From: Lepidonotus clava
Lineage: Eukaryota; Annelida; Polychaeta; Phyllodocida; Polynoidae
Length of the DNA: 64,000 bases
Assembly: GCA_936440205.1 (NCBI GenBank)
Contig: OW387138.1
Coordinates: 28,477,541 to 28,541,540, forward strand
Reading direction: 5' to 3'
The position numbers and the translations under genes were made by a program. The first letter of the stretch is position 1. Each line of letters begins with the position of its first letter. Shown here piece by piece: positions 22,387 to 32,860 of this stretch. The notes under the pieces were generated by a model. That model saw only the letters and a list, made by a program, of their open reading frames with translations, made no database searches and was not told where the DNA came from.

Positions 22387-22445
22387 GCCCACTTCCGCCT
22401 GCGGCGGCTATAAAAGGCAGAGCGCTCGCCGGAGCAGGTCATTCT
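22384..22445 (+). promoter_or_regulatory. Internal TATA promoter in front of ORF3
   Basis: A CACGCCCAC GC-box-like word (22384-22392) is followed by TATAAAAGG (22409-22417) and, 32 bases after the TATA start, an initiator-like TCATTC (22439-22444, A at 22441). This is textbook Pol II core promoter spacing. It lies about 180 bases before the ORF3 ATG and 920 bases after pol, so ORF3 may have its own transcript rather than depend on the LTR. Splicing from the LTR leader is the alternative. Confidence 0.55.
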
Positions 22446-22622
22446 GGTCAGCCGATCAGGATTCATCGAATCGCAGACGAGCAGACTGAGCTAAGGAGAA
22501 GAAAACAAGAAGAAAAGCAGAGAAGCGAGACGAGCAGCATCACCACGAGACAAAAACGGAAACGGCTGACGGGACGAGCTTCAGGATTGGAACGAGCCCC
22601 GAAAGCCCGGAAAACAGACACG

Positions 22623-25133
22623 ATGAGCGGACAGTGCTGGGAAGGACATTGTCACGGAAAGGAGTTTAAGCACTTGGCCAAGCATATTAAAGGCCAGCAC
22701 GATGGATTACGGAAGCAGTACTACATGTGCCCGGTGTGTTCGAGTCGAGCCTATTCGACACACCAGGACTGGAGGAAGCACATGACGGACTCACACGAAG
22801 GGAACCTGCAGAGGGGGATGCCGAAGCAAGACCCCCTTCTGAGGCTGGAGTATGCTGCGGCGTTCGCCTTGGACCCGAAAGGACGACCGCCGTACACCAG
22901 TTTCGCTACTGGGGATGAAACGGCGGCCCGGGTAGCCAACATGGAACGGGACTACGCGGTGCGCCATCCGGAGGGGTTTCAACCCCCTGGGAGGGCGGTG
23001 GATAAGGAGGCACCGGAGAGGCCGCGACGGCATATCCGCATACCTTACTACCCGAGGGCGTCGAGAGGATCCGAGGACAGCGACGCCGAGCAGCTGGAGC
23101 AGGTAGCAACCGAAGAAGGATCAGAGGCCGACGAGGCCGGCGAGGGAGCCCAAGCAGCCAAAGCAGCAGGGAAGGGACCCCTGGCCGAGGTGGCGGAACG
23201 ATCGACACCCACGCGTCGTTCCCCTCGGAGGGCCGCGAAAGGAGTACGGAAGGAAGACACCGAGTCGCCGCGAAGCGCGAGCCGGGCCGTGGTCAACCCG
23301 AAGCCACTCCTGACACCAGACCAAATATCAGGGTTAGTACAGAGCCGAATTAAGAAGTTAAACGCCCAGGGAGAACCACGGGAACCGAGAGGACGAGGAC
23401 TCCCAGGCAGAGGAAAAGGACGGACATCCACACCCACCCCGAAGCCGGGTTGCTCAGGAATACCACCGGGGGCTGAGGTGGTGGAATTGGTGAGCTCGTC
23501 CGACGACCAACGACCGAAAGTCAAAGAAGAAGAGGAGCCGCTCGCTTTCAAGAGGCCCCCGACGCAGGGATGCCCGGCGGAGGAGCCGTCGCGAAAGAAG
23601 AAGTGGAAAAAGGTCAAGAAAGTCCCGAGAGAATTAGAGGAGGGAAGGAGTTCGGACCAGTCGGAGTCAGGCAGGAGTATGTCGGCCCGAAGCGATCGGT
23701 CTTTGATTATCGCTGAGTCTAGTAGCACGGGAGAGCTGGGACCATCGCAGCCTGAGACCTCGACAGGAGTCAGACGGACCACGGGACTAGAACCACCTTG
23801 TAGCGACGCACAATTTACTATGATGACAGTTCATAAGAAATCGGTGATATACGAATCACGACACCCGAGGTACCCCGGGTATTTAAAAGGAACAATGAAC
23901 CGGGAGGGATCGTTCAGGGGTTACCACGAGGCGAGATCCGACCGGGAGCTGGAGGACAGCATTCGGGAAGCACAGGGAGGCCGGCTGGTGGAAAGAGAAG
24001 CATTGTACCTAGGGAGGTTTCTACGCGAGATGGCAGAAAGGCAGGGACTCAAACCGACGGGGCGAGTGGAGAAAGTAAAGTATGTTCGGCATGCGGCCAG
24101 GCCGGAGGACACGGCGTCGACGGCCTCGACACAGCCGCTGTTCTCTACCCCTACCCCGACGAAAGCAGATTCACCCCTGGAGAAGATGGTATGTAAGCAG
24201 CCGATAGTGCCGCCCCCAGGATTGAAACGAATGAGAGACATTACGGTAGCACCAGACACGCCAGAGACACGGGCGGCGGTTGACAACCTGACTCGAGCCA
24301 GTTTGGGGAGCTCGTTTTTCGGGTCGCAAGGATCGGAGGAGACCCCGGGACCACCGTCGCCCGAACGTATGGGATCGCCGCCAGGACCGGATACCCCACT
24401 CAAGGACGAGGATAGACACGGGCGGGCGCTACAACCGCGGGTTGTGATACACAGATTACAAATACCGGCTGCCCAGTCCATGGACGCGGAGGTGGAAGAC
24501 TCAGAGGACATGGAGTTGGGGCAGACCGAGACCAGAGGATACGAGCCGGAGAAACAAGAATTGGACGAGTCGGGAGCGGATTCAGTGTTCGGGTCTATAG
24601 GAACGGAGATGCCGACGGCAGGACCATCTAGGGAAACACCGAGACTCAAGTTATTACGGACACAGGCCGTTCACCAGGTCTTACAGGGACACTTTCCGGT
24701 GACGGCGCGAGCGGTACGAGACTGGGACGCGGAAAAGGCCATTCGGGTGCAACTGACGTGGCCCCCGAGGGAGGTGCGAGGAATGACGGCCAAGACAAGA
24801 GCAATGGCTTCGGCGTCTATGGCGTTCCTGATGGCACTAGAAACGGGCCGCAAGCCAGAGACATTTGAAGAAGCGATGGCGCAGTTCCCGACGGCGGCAC
24901 TGGGGCCGTTGACCAGGGAGTTCCCGGGGGTCGACCAGCTAGTTAACGAACACAACCGGACCGTCCAATTGGCTCAGACCCTAGTGATGCACAAAAACGA
25001 GGATCAACTGGATGACTTGTTGAAGGCGACAAGAGAGGCGGAAAAACAGAGCGGAATGGTGGATCAGCTTCTCGAGCTCCCCGCTAGGGAGGAGAGACTG
25101 TTGCTGCCGATCCGGCGCCAAGAAGAAGGGTGA
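22623..25133 (+). CDS. ORF3: C2H2 zinc-finger protein of copy B, 836 aa, function unknown
   Basis: The frame opens at 22587, but the first ATG is at 22623, giving 836 codons. Two C2H2 fingers lie at the N-terminus: C5-x4-C10-x10-H21-x4-H26 and C36-x2-C39-x13-H53-x4-H58. They are followed by about 600 residues of low-complexity, Pro/Ser/Glu/Arg-rich sequence that looks disordered, with a VKEEEE stretch (possible SUMO site) and a basic cluster RKKKWKKVKK (possible nuclear signal). The last about 150 residues look helical (LKLLRTQAVHQVLQGHF... to the end). No signal peptide or membrane segment is seen, so it is not an envelope. I recognise no family beyond the fingers. Nucleic-acid binding is likely; silencing escape, transcription control or RNA packaging are possible roles. 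The frame looks whole. Confidence 0.85.
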   Translation: MSGQCWEGHCHGKEFKHLAKHIKGQHDGLRKQYYMCPVCSSRAYSTHQDWRKHMTDSHEGNLQRGMPKQDPLLRLEYAAAFALDPKGRPPYTSFATGDETAARVANMERDYAVRHPEGFQPPGRAVDKEAPERPRRHIRIPYYPRASRGSEDSDAEQLEQVATEEGSEADEAGEGAQAAKAAGKGPLAEVAERSTPTRRSPRRAAKGVRKEDTESPRSASRAVVNPKPLLTPDQISGLVQSRIKKLNAQGEPREPRGRGLPGRGKGRTSTPTPKPGCSGIPPGAEVVELVSSSDDQRPKVKEEEEPLAFKRPPTQGCPAEEPSRKKKWKKVKKVPRELEEGRSSDQSESGRSMSARSDRSLIIAESSSTGELGPSQPETSTGVRRTTGLEPPCSDAQFTMMTVHKKSVIYESRHPRYPGYLKGTMNREGSFRGYHEARSDRELEDSIREAQGGRLVEREALYLGRFLREMAERQGLKPTGRVEKVKYVRHAARPEDTASTASTQPLFSTPTPTKADSPLEKMVCKQPIVPPPGLKRMRDITVAPDTPETRAAVDNLTRASLGSSFFGSQGSEETPGPPSPERMGSPPGPDTPLKDEDRHGRALQPRVVIHRLQIPAAQSMDAEVEDSEDMELGQTETRGYEPEKQELDESGADSVFGSIGTEMPTAGPSRETPRLKLLRTQAVHQVLQGHFPVTARAVRDWDAEKAIRVQLTWPPREVRGMTAKTRAMASASMAFLMALETGRKPETFEEAMAQFPTAALGPLTREFPGVDQLVNEHNRTVQLAQTLVMHKNEDQLDDLLKATREAEKQSGMVDQLLELPAREERLLLPIRRQEEG

Positions 25134-27718
25134 AGTAGATGCTGCTCGAGGTCTTGCACGGAAGAAAAACAGCGCGACGGAACCAGAGGCGGAAGATGGC
25201 GCGTCGCGAGTCGGGTGGGGAGGGATTACGGGGCGTTGGCTCCTCACCCATAGTGTCAAACCCCCAGGGAGAGAACCGGGCCGAGGCGGAGGTACCTGAG
25301 CCGCACAGGAGGCCGAAGCCTGGATAAAAGACTCTCCTGGAGACCGCTGGACGGGCCCGAAAACTTTACTTAAACTCATCGGGAACGGACTGGCGGGCTC
25401 GAACATTCTTATCTTAATTTATTCTTATTAGTTTCTTTATGGGAACCTTCTTGCGGAAGTGAACGAAACCACATGTGTTAGGAGGTGTTGAGTGTAATCA
25501 GCGAGCTGGAGGGTCCATGACTGGAATGAACTTACCAAGCCTGCGGGGCGAATACGGGACGGAAGGAGGCGCTAGGAGGAAAAACAAGTTTGTAGCTGTT
25601 CCTCTTCTTCCCTGGAGCCCGCTGCGTTGGTTGGGACCGAGCAGGTGGAACGGGATCGTCCGGTCGCGGAAATGGATAGCGGGCCGGGCGGCCCGGGAGC
25701 GAGAGTGAAAGTTGGGAGGCGGAATCGAGGAAAGGAAATCAGAATGGACGGATAGTGTTGTCATTGTAGTCTTTGAGTCGACGGTCGTGCCGGGGTAAAT
25801 AAGGTACCGGTGGGCCGGCGACTCGCCGCTGGAGGAAAGGCTGGCGCGGGCCAAGACTGAAAACCCTTCTCCCGCGCTGCCTTGAGCGATCTGGAGGCGA
25901 GGAAGAGACGACCTCTGTCCTCTAGCGGCACTTCTACTTCCTGCAACTTTGTCTTCTTGATTTTGGATGGATCGATCAGAATGTGGATGAACCCGGATTC
26001 ATGTACCATCATCTTCTGAGTTTCCTTGTCTTCAGCCTCTTACCGCATAGGAAGAGCGGCAAAATGGAATTTTTCGACCTGAATGCTGGTTTTATCGTGC
26101 CAGAGTTGATGCAGCGAGTCGTGAAAGGATTGCGGCGAGTCGTAGATGTCTCCCGGAGGACCAAGGCACGAGCAGGGACGATAACTTAGGGGCCCTGGCT
26201 CGTGACCGACCGTAATATATAGTAAAAGCAATACATGAACGAGAAACGAAAATTAATAGACTTACTAAAACTTATATTAATCTCTTACCTGCAGTAACGA
26301 CAGAGACTCCTTCCATGTCGTATTTCCTGATGTCTTCTTCTCGAGGAACGAAACAAAATAGTCTTTGAAACATATAGGGAAGTAATCTTTGCAATATACA
26401 GGGAGGTGGTGCTTGGAACGTCGGCCGCGGATGCCTCGATAGACACATCAAGAGGTCTGCAGAGAGCGACGAGGAGCGACCCTTCTTGGAGTTCGACATC
26501 GGATGAGTTCTCTATATATGCTATTTTATTGAGAATGGGCCCGTTCCGGATCTCAGAGGTTGACGTTGGGTGCAGGTCCCAGTTGATGTCGTCCATCTTC
26601 ACTTTCTACGGCTTCTTCTTCTCCTTCTCACTAATATCTTCAACTTACCAACTTCGAACCGTCGTACCTAGGAGCAGCCCGGAACGGCTCGGAGCTGTTG
26701 TCTCGGCGTTCGTCATAGGCATAGTGGCTCCATGCAATGTGACATGGCACCGTGGACGACTGTGGCCTTACTCCAAAATCAAACCAGACCGGATCTTAAA
26801 CTTACTTCTATTAACGAACTATTTGTTGGTATTACAGTCTTACGAAAATCGTCTATAAGCACGGTCCTCCGGGAGGACGAAGAGAAAAACTTAGTAAGCG
26901 GAGCGAGGCCCGAGAGCCTAGGAAACGAACGAGGGCCCGAGTGCCCGAAACAGGAATCCTCTTCTTAGGAAAATCATCTCATCAGTAGAACGAAGGAGCC
27001 TCCCTCTCGCCCCAAAGAGGACTGTCTTCCTGCCGTTGCTTACGGGGGGGGGGGAGGGATGAGAGGCACCGGCTCCTGTCATCAAAAAGAAACTTCATCA
27101 AAATTATCTTCTTAATCAGGTCTCCGTTCCGGTTGTTGTCATGCCACTTGGGCCCGGAACGGTGACGGAAATACTTTACTATGGTGGACTCTCTCCGACA
27201 TCTCTTTCTGAAATCCTGAAATCTTCAAATGTGTCGACGTGGTCGAGGACGGAACATCTTGATGCTGGGTTAACAACGAGGACATGTGTCGTAAAAGTCA
27301 AACTTCAGTTCCTGTACGGAAAACGGACACTTCATCGATAATTAATGATTCTAATCTTCTCAGTCTCACCTTCACCCGAACTCCATCTCAAAGCTTCACC
27401 GTGACAAGTAGCACGAAACCCGCGACGTCGTCTGCTGAAGCTTCCACTCTAAGCTTTAATGCATGAAGTTAAGTTCCTTTCCACATACAACGCCATCTTC
27501 TTCTTTGGGTACCTTGGCCTTTGGCTCGAACATGTTGTCCTTGCCAAACGTGAAAAAGTCACTGGAGGGCTCTGAATGCCGAGGCGACCGAGGGTGCGAA
27601 GTCCAAAAAGAACATTCTATCCACAAAAGCTTCAGTCTTTCTTCTTCAACTCATCCTTAAAATCATCATCATCACCTAAGAGAATGCAGAGAAGAGTAAT
27701 AGTTACGGAAGAACGAGG
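25134..27718. other. 3' region of copy B with antisense protein-like tracts
   Basis: About 2.6 kb without a plus-strand ORF longer than 150 codons. On the minus strand several separate short open stretches have protein-like composition: 25761-26012 (about 80 aa, Lys/Glu-rich), 26285-26602 (105 aa, begins MKMDDINWDLHP) and parts of about 27460-27690 (Phe-Gly and Lys/Glu-rich words). They match nothing I recognise. As a gene this region looks broken in several places, or else it is spliced. It may be a captured host sequence carried antisense, or chance. Confidence 0.4.
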
Positions 27719-28120
27719 GGTCACGACCGACCGGGTAGGAGAATCACGACCGATTCTCTACCCAAAAACAACGGAGAACGTCTGAACGACGGTAGAACGG
27801 ATCGAGGGTCGAGAGGACTAAGGGTCACGACCGGCCCTGGCCTCTGGGTGGGAGAGTCGCGACCGATTCTCCACCCGAACCAGGGGAGAACGTCTGGACG
27901 ACGGAAAACGAAGGGAACGGGGGCACTGCGGGTCACGACCGACCCATGGCCCCGGGCAGGAGGACCACGACCGGTCCCTCTGTCCTAATGAGGGTAAAAA
28001 GGCGAGGAAAAACGCGCCGAGGGGCTAAGTAAATGGAGCCCGGAGGAGAGGAGCGGGGGCGACGGGGTCACGACCGATCCCCAGTCCCGGGTGGGAGAGC
28101 CACGACCGGCTCGCTCATCC
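27719..28120 (+). other. Array of eight stem-loops with conserved ACGACC hexaloop
   Basis: Four imperfect units each carry a short hairpin (a) and a long hairpin (b). Loop positions: 27723-27728, 27746-27751, 27827-27832, 27859-27864, 27935-27940, 27967-27972, 28070-28075, 28102-28107. Loops read ACGACC except 27859 (GCGACC). In units 2-4 the a-b loop spacing is exactly 32. Long stems have about 12 pairs each, although their sequences differ: the inner arms are GAGAATC/GATTCTC, GAGAGTC/GATTCTC, GAGGACC/GGTCCCTC and GAGAGCC/GGCTCGCTC. Short stems are 4-6 pairs. Stem sequence changes while pairing is kept, which indicates selected RNA structure. A protein-binding array on the genomic or ORF3 RNA is the likely role (inference). 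Confidence 0.8.
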
Positions 28121-28248
28121 TAAAGACGAGAAAAAGAGGAGGTGTAAAAAAAAAAAACGGGTCCTAAATAGATCAAGGATAAGAGAACTCTGACGAAGAT
28201 AAAAAGAGACTAAGATATATAAAAACGAATTATATGAACCTTTATTAA

Positions 28249-28301
28249 GAAGAGAGAAAAACGAAGAGAGAAAAACGAAGAGAGAAAAACGAAGAAAGAA
28301 G
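28249..28301 (+). repeat. Short purine tandem repeat (GAAGAGAGAAAAAC)
   Basis: About three copies of a 14-base GAAGAGAGAAAAAC unit followed by related GAAGAAAGAAGAG. It lies between the hairpin array and the 3' LTR. Low-complexity purine sequence consistent with the strand bias of the element. Confidence 0.8.
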
Positions 28302-28476
28302 AGAAATAATAATTAGCCGGATAGGCCCCGGGGGCCCTCCGAAGTAGACCGGGGAGGACAGAGGGTGACACCTCCTCCTCTGCCGATAAGGAGCGTAGGA
28401 TTGAAATGTTTCTGGTTCTAGAGTATGTTCTGTTGAACTGTGTTGAAATTTTGTATAACGTGTTTTCCCACCTTTC

Positions 28477-28493
28477 AAGAAGGTGCGGGAGGG
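28477..28493 (+). other. Polypurine tract of copy B
   Basis: AAGAAGGTGCGGGAGGG sits directly against the 3' LTR, the position of the plus-strand primer in LTR elements. One T and one C interrupt the purines. Confidence 0.75.
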
Positions 28494-29447
28494 TGTGATG
28501 AACGGCTATTCAGCCAAAATACATAGAGGTTAAAATAATAGAAATAAGGTAATAATAGAAATAGATGTAAAGAACGAATATGTAAAGAACGAATAACGAA
28601 TATGTAAAGAACGAAGAACGAAATAGATGTAAAGAACGAATATGTAAAGAACGAATAACGAATATGTAAAGAACGAATAACGAAAACGTAATGGAACGAA
28701 ACCCGGAAATATGTAAACCGGAAGTGAAATGTAAACCGGAAACGGAATATATAAACCGGAAGTGACGTCAGTTGTAGGTCACGTGACCGAAGGCAGCCAA
28801 TCAGGGCTGACCTCTCTAGTATATAAAGGGGCGGTGAGGCCCGAATAAACAGAGTTCTTTAACAGTTCTCCTGGTGTTCAGACGTGTCCTCTTTCCTGAA
28901 ACAACCACTAAAGATGAGCCGAACAGAGTAATTAAGCCGAAGTTAGGACAAAACAGTCGAAGTCCGAGATAGGTAGTAGAAACATAGGGTAAGGGGCCCG
29001 ATGGCCCGAAGAACGAGGAACGAGGGAACGGAGTAGGGCACGAAGGCCCGAAGTAGTACCGGAAACCGAGGCGTAGTATGGTGCGAAGACATGGGAAGCG
29101 GAACGAGGGAGCGAAGTCCGCGGGGACGAGGGCGCGGCGTGCTCGGCCCCACGCTACCAAACAATAGGCGACCGTCGGCCCGTCGCCCCCGCGGACCGGA
29201 ACTCAGGGGTGGACCGCCCCCCGGCCGACCCGTACCCCTACCATAATTTCCCTCCCCCGCAGTCCTCCGTCGACATCGAGTGCCGATTCCCGATCGATTC
29301 GCTCAGCCCCCCCTCGTGCGCGAGGCACGACTCTAGAAACACATCTCGGTTCTTGGCCCGGATTCCCCGTCCGCCCCGAGACCCGAACAACCCCCACGTT
29401 CCTCTGTCGTAAGAATCGGCAACCCCGACTTACCAGAGAACGTCACA
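28494..29447 (+). repeat. 3' LTR of copy B
   Basis: 954 bp, same ends and content as the 5' LTR, differing at about one position. TATATAAA lies at 28820-28827 and the AATAAA signal at 28844-28849. The CATG target duplication follows at 29448-29451. The 114-codon open frame on its minus strand recurs in every LTR copy and is treated as a by-product of base bias. Confidence 0.97.
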
Positions 29448-29451
29448 CATG

Positions 29452-32400
29452 CACACGCAGCTAGGCTAATTTTGGCTTATTTTGTAGCCAGAAACTGAGA
29501 AAGTACCAAATTCTACCCTATAACTTCCAGCAGAAAATGAAGTTATATGTTAATGTTGGATGATAAAGGATTGTAAGTAGATACAAATTTATAACATATT
29601 GCCCACAACTCACCTTGATTTAGGCTGTAAGTATGCCAAAATACAGGAAAATGGAGAATCCCATCAGGGTGAACTTCAACTAGTTATTCTGTATGGTTGT
29701 TTGACGGAAATAGAGCATGAAACTTCTTTCTGATTCTAGATTATTCGTCACATGCCCTGGTTACTATTGTAACCAAGAACACTTCGTCTCCGCAATATCT
29801 TTACGTTTTTTAACATCTTATCAACATACTGGCTATAATGGCAACAATATGAAAACATTTCAAATACATAAATTTCATGGTTCATGTAAAGTTCACAAAA
29901 TTTGATTTCTAGGCAAATTTGATCTTATTTCACCATTTCATCTGTAATTATTGTTGGTAAATGTACCAATATGCATGTTAATCCGTATAATTAGTCAGAA
30001 ATAGATACAAAAATACTTCAGCACTTGTATCCTCATAGTCATGGGTGACGTTTTTGATCTGACTTTAATGACGCTAAGCTGTTAGTATGTAGGTCTAATT
30101 TAAATTAATTACGACTGGCAGCCAAACCTGACACCCCTGTTTTCTACCTACTTTACTGTGGCCATTAATATACCACCAAAGGGTTCCAGCACATAGTGAT
30201 TTACAGAGACTATAGAAGGCTTTGGCACGTATACGAGGTGCTGGAAACAGGGGATTATCTCAGCACCTCCAGCACCATGCATTATGCAAATCCAATGTCA
30301 ATAACGCCATGATAAGTGCTAATATATATGCTTCTATGCATAGTAATTTCACATAAAAAGTCCAAATTAGCTCTTAGTTCAAATGGTAATTCCTGAGTGA
30401 CAGCAAATTGCCATATCGACCCCTCGCCTGTATAAATTGATTGCCTTCCTGCAACATGTTGAACTAATTACTATATAATTATTGAAAAAATGATTGTAAT
30501 CGACTTGTGGATATATAATTCCATGGCAGTCAAAGGTGAAAGATATTTATCAAATAAATGACTCAATGTTTTGTCTCTGGGTCCATTATGTGTCCCCGCG
30601 GAACCCCCGGCCAATTACTTCTGACATGACAGATGAGAAATCCATCTTATTAAATATGACTTGGGTTTTCCCAAGAAAGTAATTGAACTAAACGTAGCCT
30701 TTTTATTAACCTTGATGTAAACGTTAATTTAAGTGTTGTCAAATATTGATAGATTCCGTTGATGGATAAGTGTCAAATATTAAAAACGAATTGTAGTAAC
30801 ACTGCCCACTCTTGTTGTTCATTTGTTAGGTGTTCAGGGCCGTTAACATTGTAGTCAATGCCAATATGTACCATTTTACAATAAACCAAAATTCTATAGG
30901 CGCTTTTGAAGAGTCTGCGCAGTAAACCATCCCAAAACATTTGGACTGAGCCCATTGTAGCCCATATACCAATCAATTGGCGCAGGCCCATTCCACTATA
31001 GCTGGGTAGCATACTATTGCAAAGGGTGTACTGTAAATGCAATTGTTTGCATATGGAGTCAAGGATGAGTCTCTTTCTCAGCATGGTGCATTGGCAATAG
31101 GCCTGCGTATACTTTTGTGCGTTGGTACATCGCTACAGCCAAATTCTTGACTTAGAAATGATAACTAACTAAGCAATTTGGTATGATTTATTTGGGAGTT
31201 TTAGCACCTCCAACGAATCACGTAACGTAAACGTCACGTATCTCGTATCTCAATGATATCAATTAATTTAAAATATATTTTGCTATAGATATACTCAATC
31301 GGTCATGTCATCAATAATTATAGGAAAGGGGATTTAGAATCGGGTGCAGTTAATCCGTAAAATGACTCGGAAGTTTTAGGATACATATGTAGATGAGTAG
31401 AGAGTGTTAAAACTCCCTAGTGCGTTAGTGCAACATTAACAACACTCCTGAAACACGGAATTATTTGATAACTTAAGCAAAATTCAATGCAATCTGCATC
31501 TAAGCACCAGAGAAAATCCCAACATCTAGTAAGGAGATTGGGTTAGCATGCTACAGTCAAAACGTGCAGTGTCCCTTAGGAAGCAACATTAAAAAGAAAT
31601 GCAATAAGATTCAATACTAAATACATGGTGCACGCCCAGCTTGACCCCTTTCATCCATGCACCCTGAAAAAGAAACTTTAGCGCCGAGCTTTTCGAGCTT
31701 TTTCTATGGGTAGAAGCACTCTGGTCGACTATGTGGTGTAAATTATAGGGCCTGGAGAAGGTGGTCGAGTAGGTAGGGCCTACAGGAGGAGCGGGGTGGG
31801 GGACACGAGGGGTGAGTGATGGCTGGGGGAGGGGGAGCAAAGTGGAAACCTGTTACAAATTGGGACAGCAGCCCTTCAAATATCGATGTAACATTTGCCT
31901 AGCCCCTCCCTTTAGCCAAGGGATGCACAGACCCTAAGGGGCATTGCGACCTAATAAAAAAGCTGGAAGATGGGCCGGGCCTCAGACTGGGGATCGGCCG
32001 GATTGAGAATTCATGGTATAGATCTTTTAAAGATTGGCCCTGATAGAGTGGTTCTATTCAGTATTCTACACTTTCCGTCTGACGGATCTACCTCAGTGAA
32101 AGCCCCCCATCCATTGCCGCTGTCTGAGCCTCAAAAATAGCCCTCCGAGTGGTTAGCTGGTTCCCCTGGGTGTGACTCATCCATGCCCAGCGTTCACAAG
32201 ACCTACTCGTGACCAGCGGGCTCATCGCTGAGGGTGTTTACAGTGTGAAGTGTAAAGTCCACCTTTCGGGAATCGTTTTTGTAATGACATAGAGTTAGAA
32301 ATGCCATCAAAAATTAAACAAGCTAGGCCGTTTCTTTTCAATGGATAAGAGAACCGCGTTGTACTTCTTAAAAAGATGAATCACATGCAGTAAATTGGAA

Positions 32401-32699
32401 GTATAGCATTGGAAGCATAAAAATATCGTATAACTATATTACTAAGTGATAATGAAATTATTCAAAAAATTCCTATTCATTCCTAGGATAATACTTAATA
32501 CCCATTGGAAACCGTGTAAAAGTATGGAATTTTGTAGGGCCATACATATTATGTTGTCTAGGGGGAGCTCAATTCTAACCCCAACATTTTCGTATATGTT
32601 GACCACCAATGAACGAGTTACATGTTTAATGTGCAGGTATCTACATTGTTCTAGACTCTCCTAATTCAATAGATTATAATATAGTTTCTTTGGTGATTC
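29452..32699. other. Host DNA without a recognisable gene
   Basis: AT-rich unique sequence. The 103-codon minus-strand frame at 30773-31084 has no recognisable domain. No RNA gene, transposon end or clear repeat was seen. Confidence 0.5.
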
Positions 32700-32734
32700 T
32701 GTGTAGAGCCCTCGACCTTCATTTACACTCGTGG

Positions 32735-32860
32735 CGCCATGTCCACGTGGGCACCAGGTGTAGTGGCTAGTACCCGGATCACGGAGGGTGCCCCCAGTCT
32801 AAGACACTGCCCTCTGGTGGCCCATTGCCTCTGCGCATGCCCGACCGGAAGTGCTGGCAT
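32735..32860. promoter_or_regulatory. CTCF-type site beside NRF1/ETS promoter-like motifs
   Basis: CTGCCCTCTGGTGG (32807-32820) is the reverse complement of CCACCAGAGGGCAG, which fits the bilaterian CTCF consensus. Within 50 bases lie an NRF1-like TGCGCATGC (32832-32840) and a strong ETS site ACCGGAAGTG (32844-32853), and upstream an E-box CCACGTGG (32738-32745). The patch is GC/CpG-rich compared with its surroundings. A weaker CTCF-like CCACCAGGTGG lies at 33057-33067. Candidate insulator or promoter; no exon could be attached. Confidence 0.4.

Larger units (their letters stand above)
15875..29447 (+). mobile_element. Complete Ty3/gypsy LTR retrotransposon, copy B, 13.6 kb
   Basis: Two 954-bp LTRs bound an internal region with primer site, gag, pol, a long spacer, a third ORF, a 3.4-kb 3' region and a polypurine tract. 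Termini are TGTGA...TCACA, and a 4-bp target duplication CATG flanks the element (15871-15874 and 29448-29451). The LTRs differ at about one position, so insertion is very recent on any usual neutral rate. The three ORFs are all open, so it looks whole. At 13.6 kb it is more than twice the size of many Ty3/gypsy elements, the excess lying 3' of pol. Domain order protease-RT-RNase H-integrase assigns it to Ty3/gypsy rather than Copia. The clade is not resolved by eye. Confidence 0.97.

Noticed and set aside
22906-24649. Long minus-strand frames opposite ORF3
   Set aside because: Mirror images of ORF3 in a stop-poor GC-rich stretch; no domain.
22623-25133. Envelope gene at the position 3' of pol
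   Set aside because: No signal peptide, cleavage site or transmembrane segment; the N-terminus has C2H2 fingers instead.
26406-26858. 150-codon plus-strand frame with hydrophobic patches
   Set aside because: The opposite strand reads more like protein here, and the hydrophobic patches come from pyrimidine-rich codons.
30773-31084. 103-codon minus-strand frame as a host exon
   Set aside because: No recognisable domain, no convincing splice sites at its edges.
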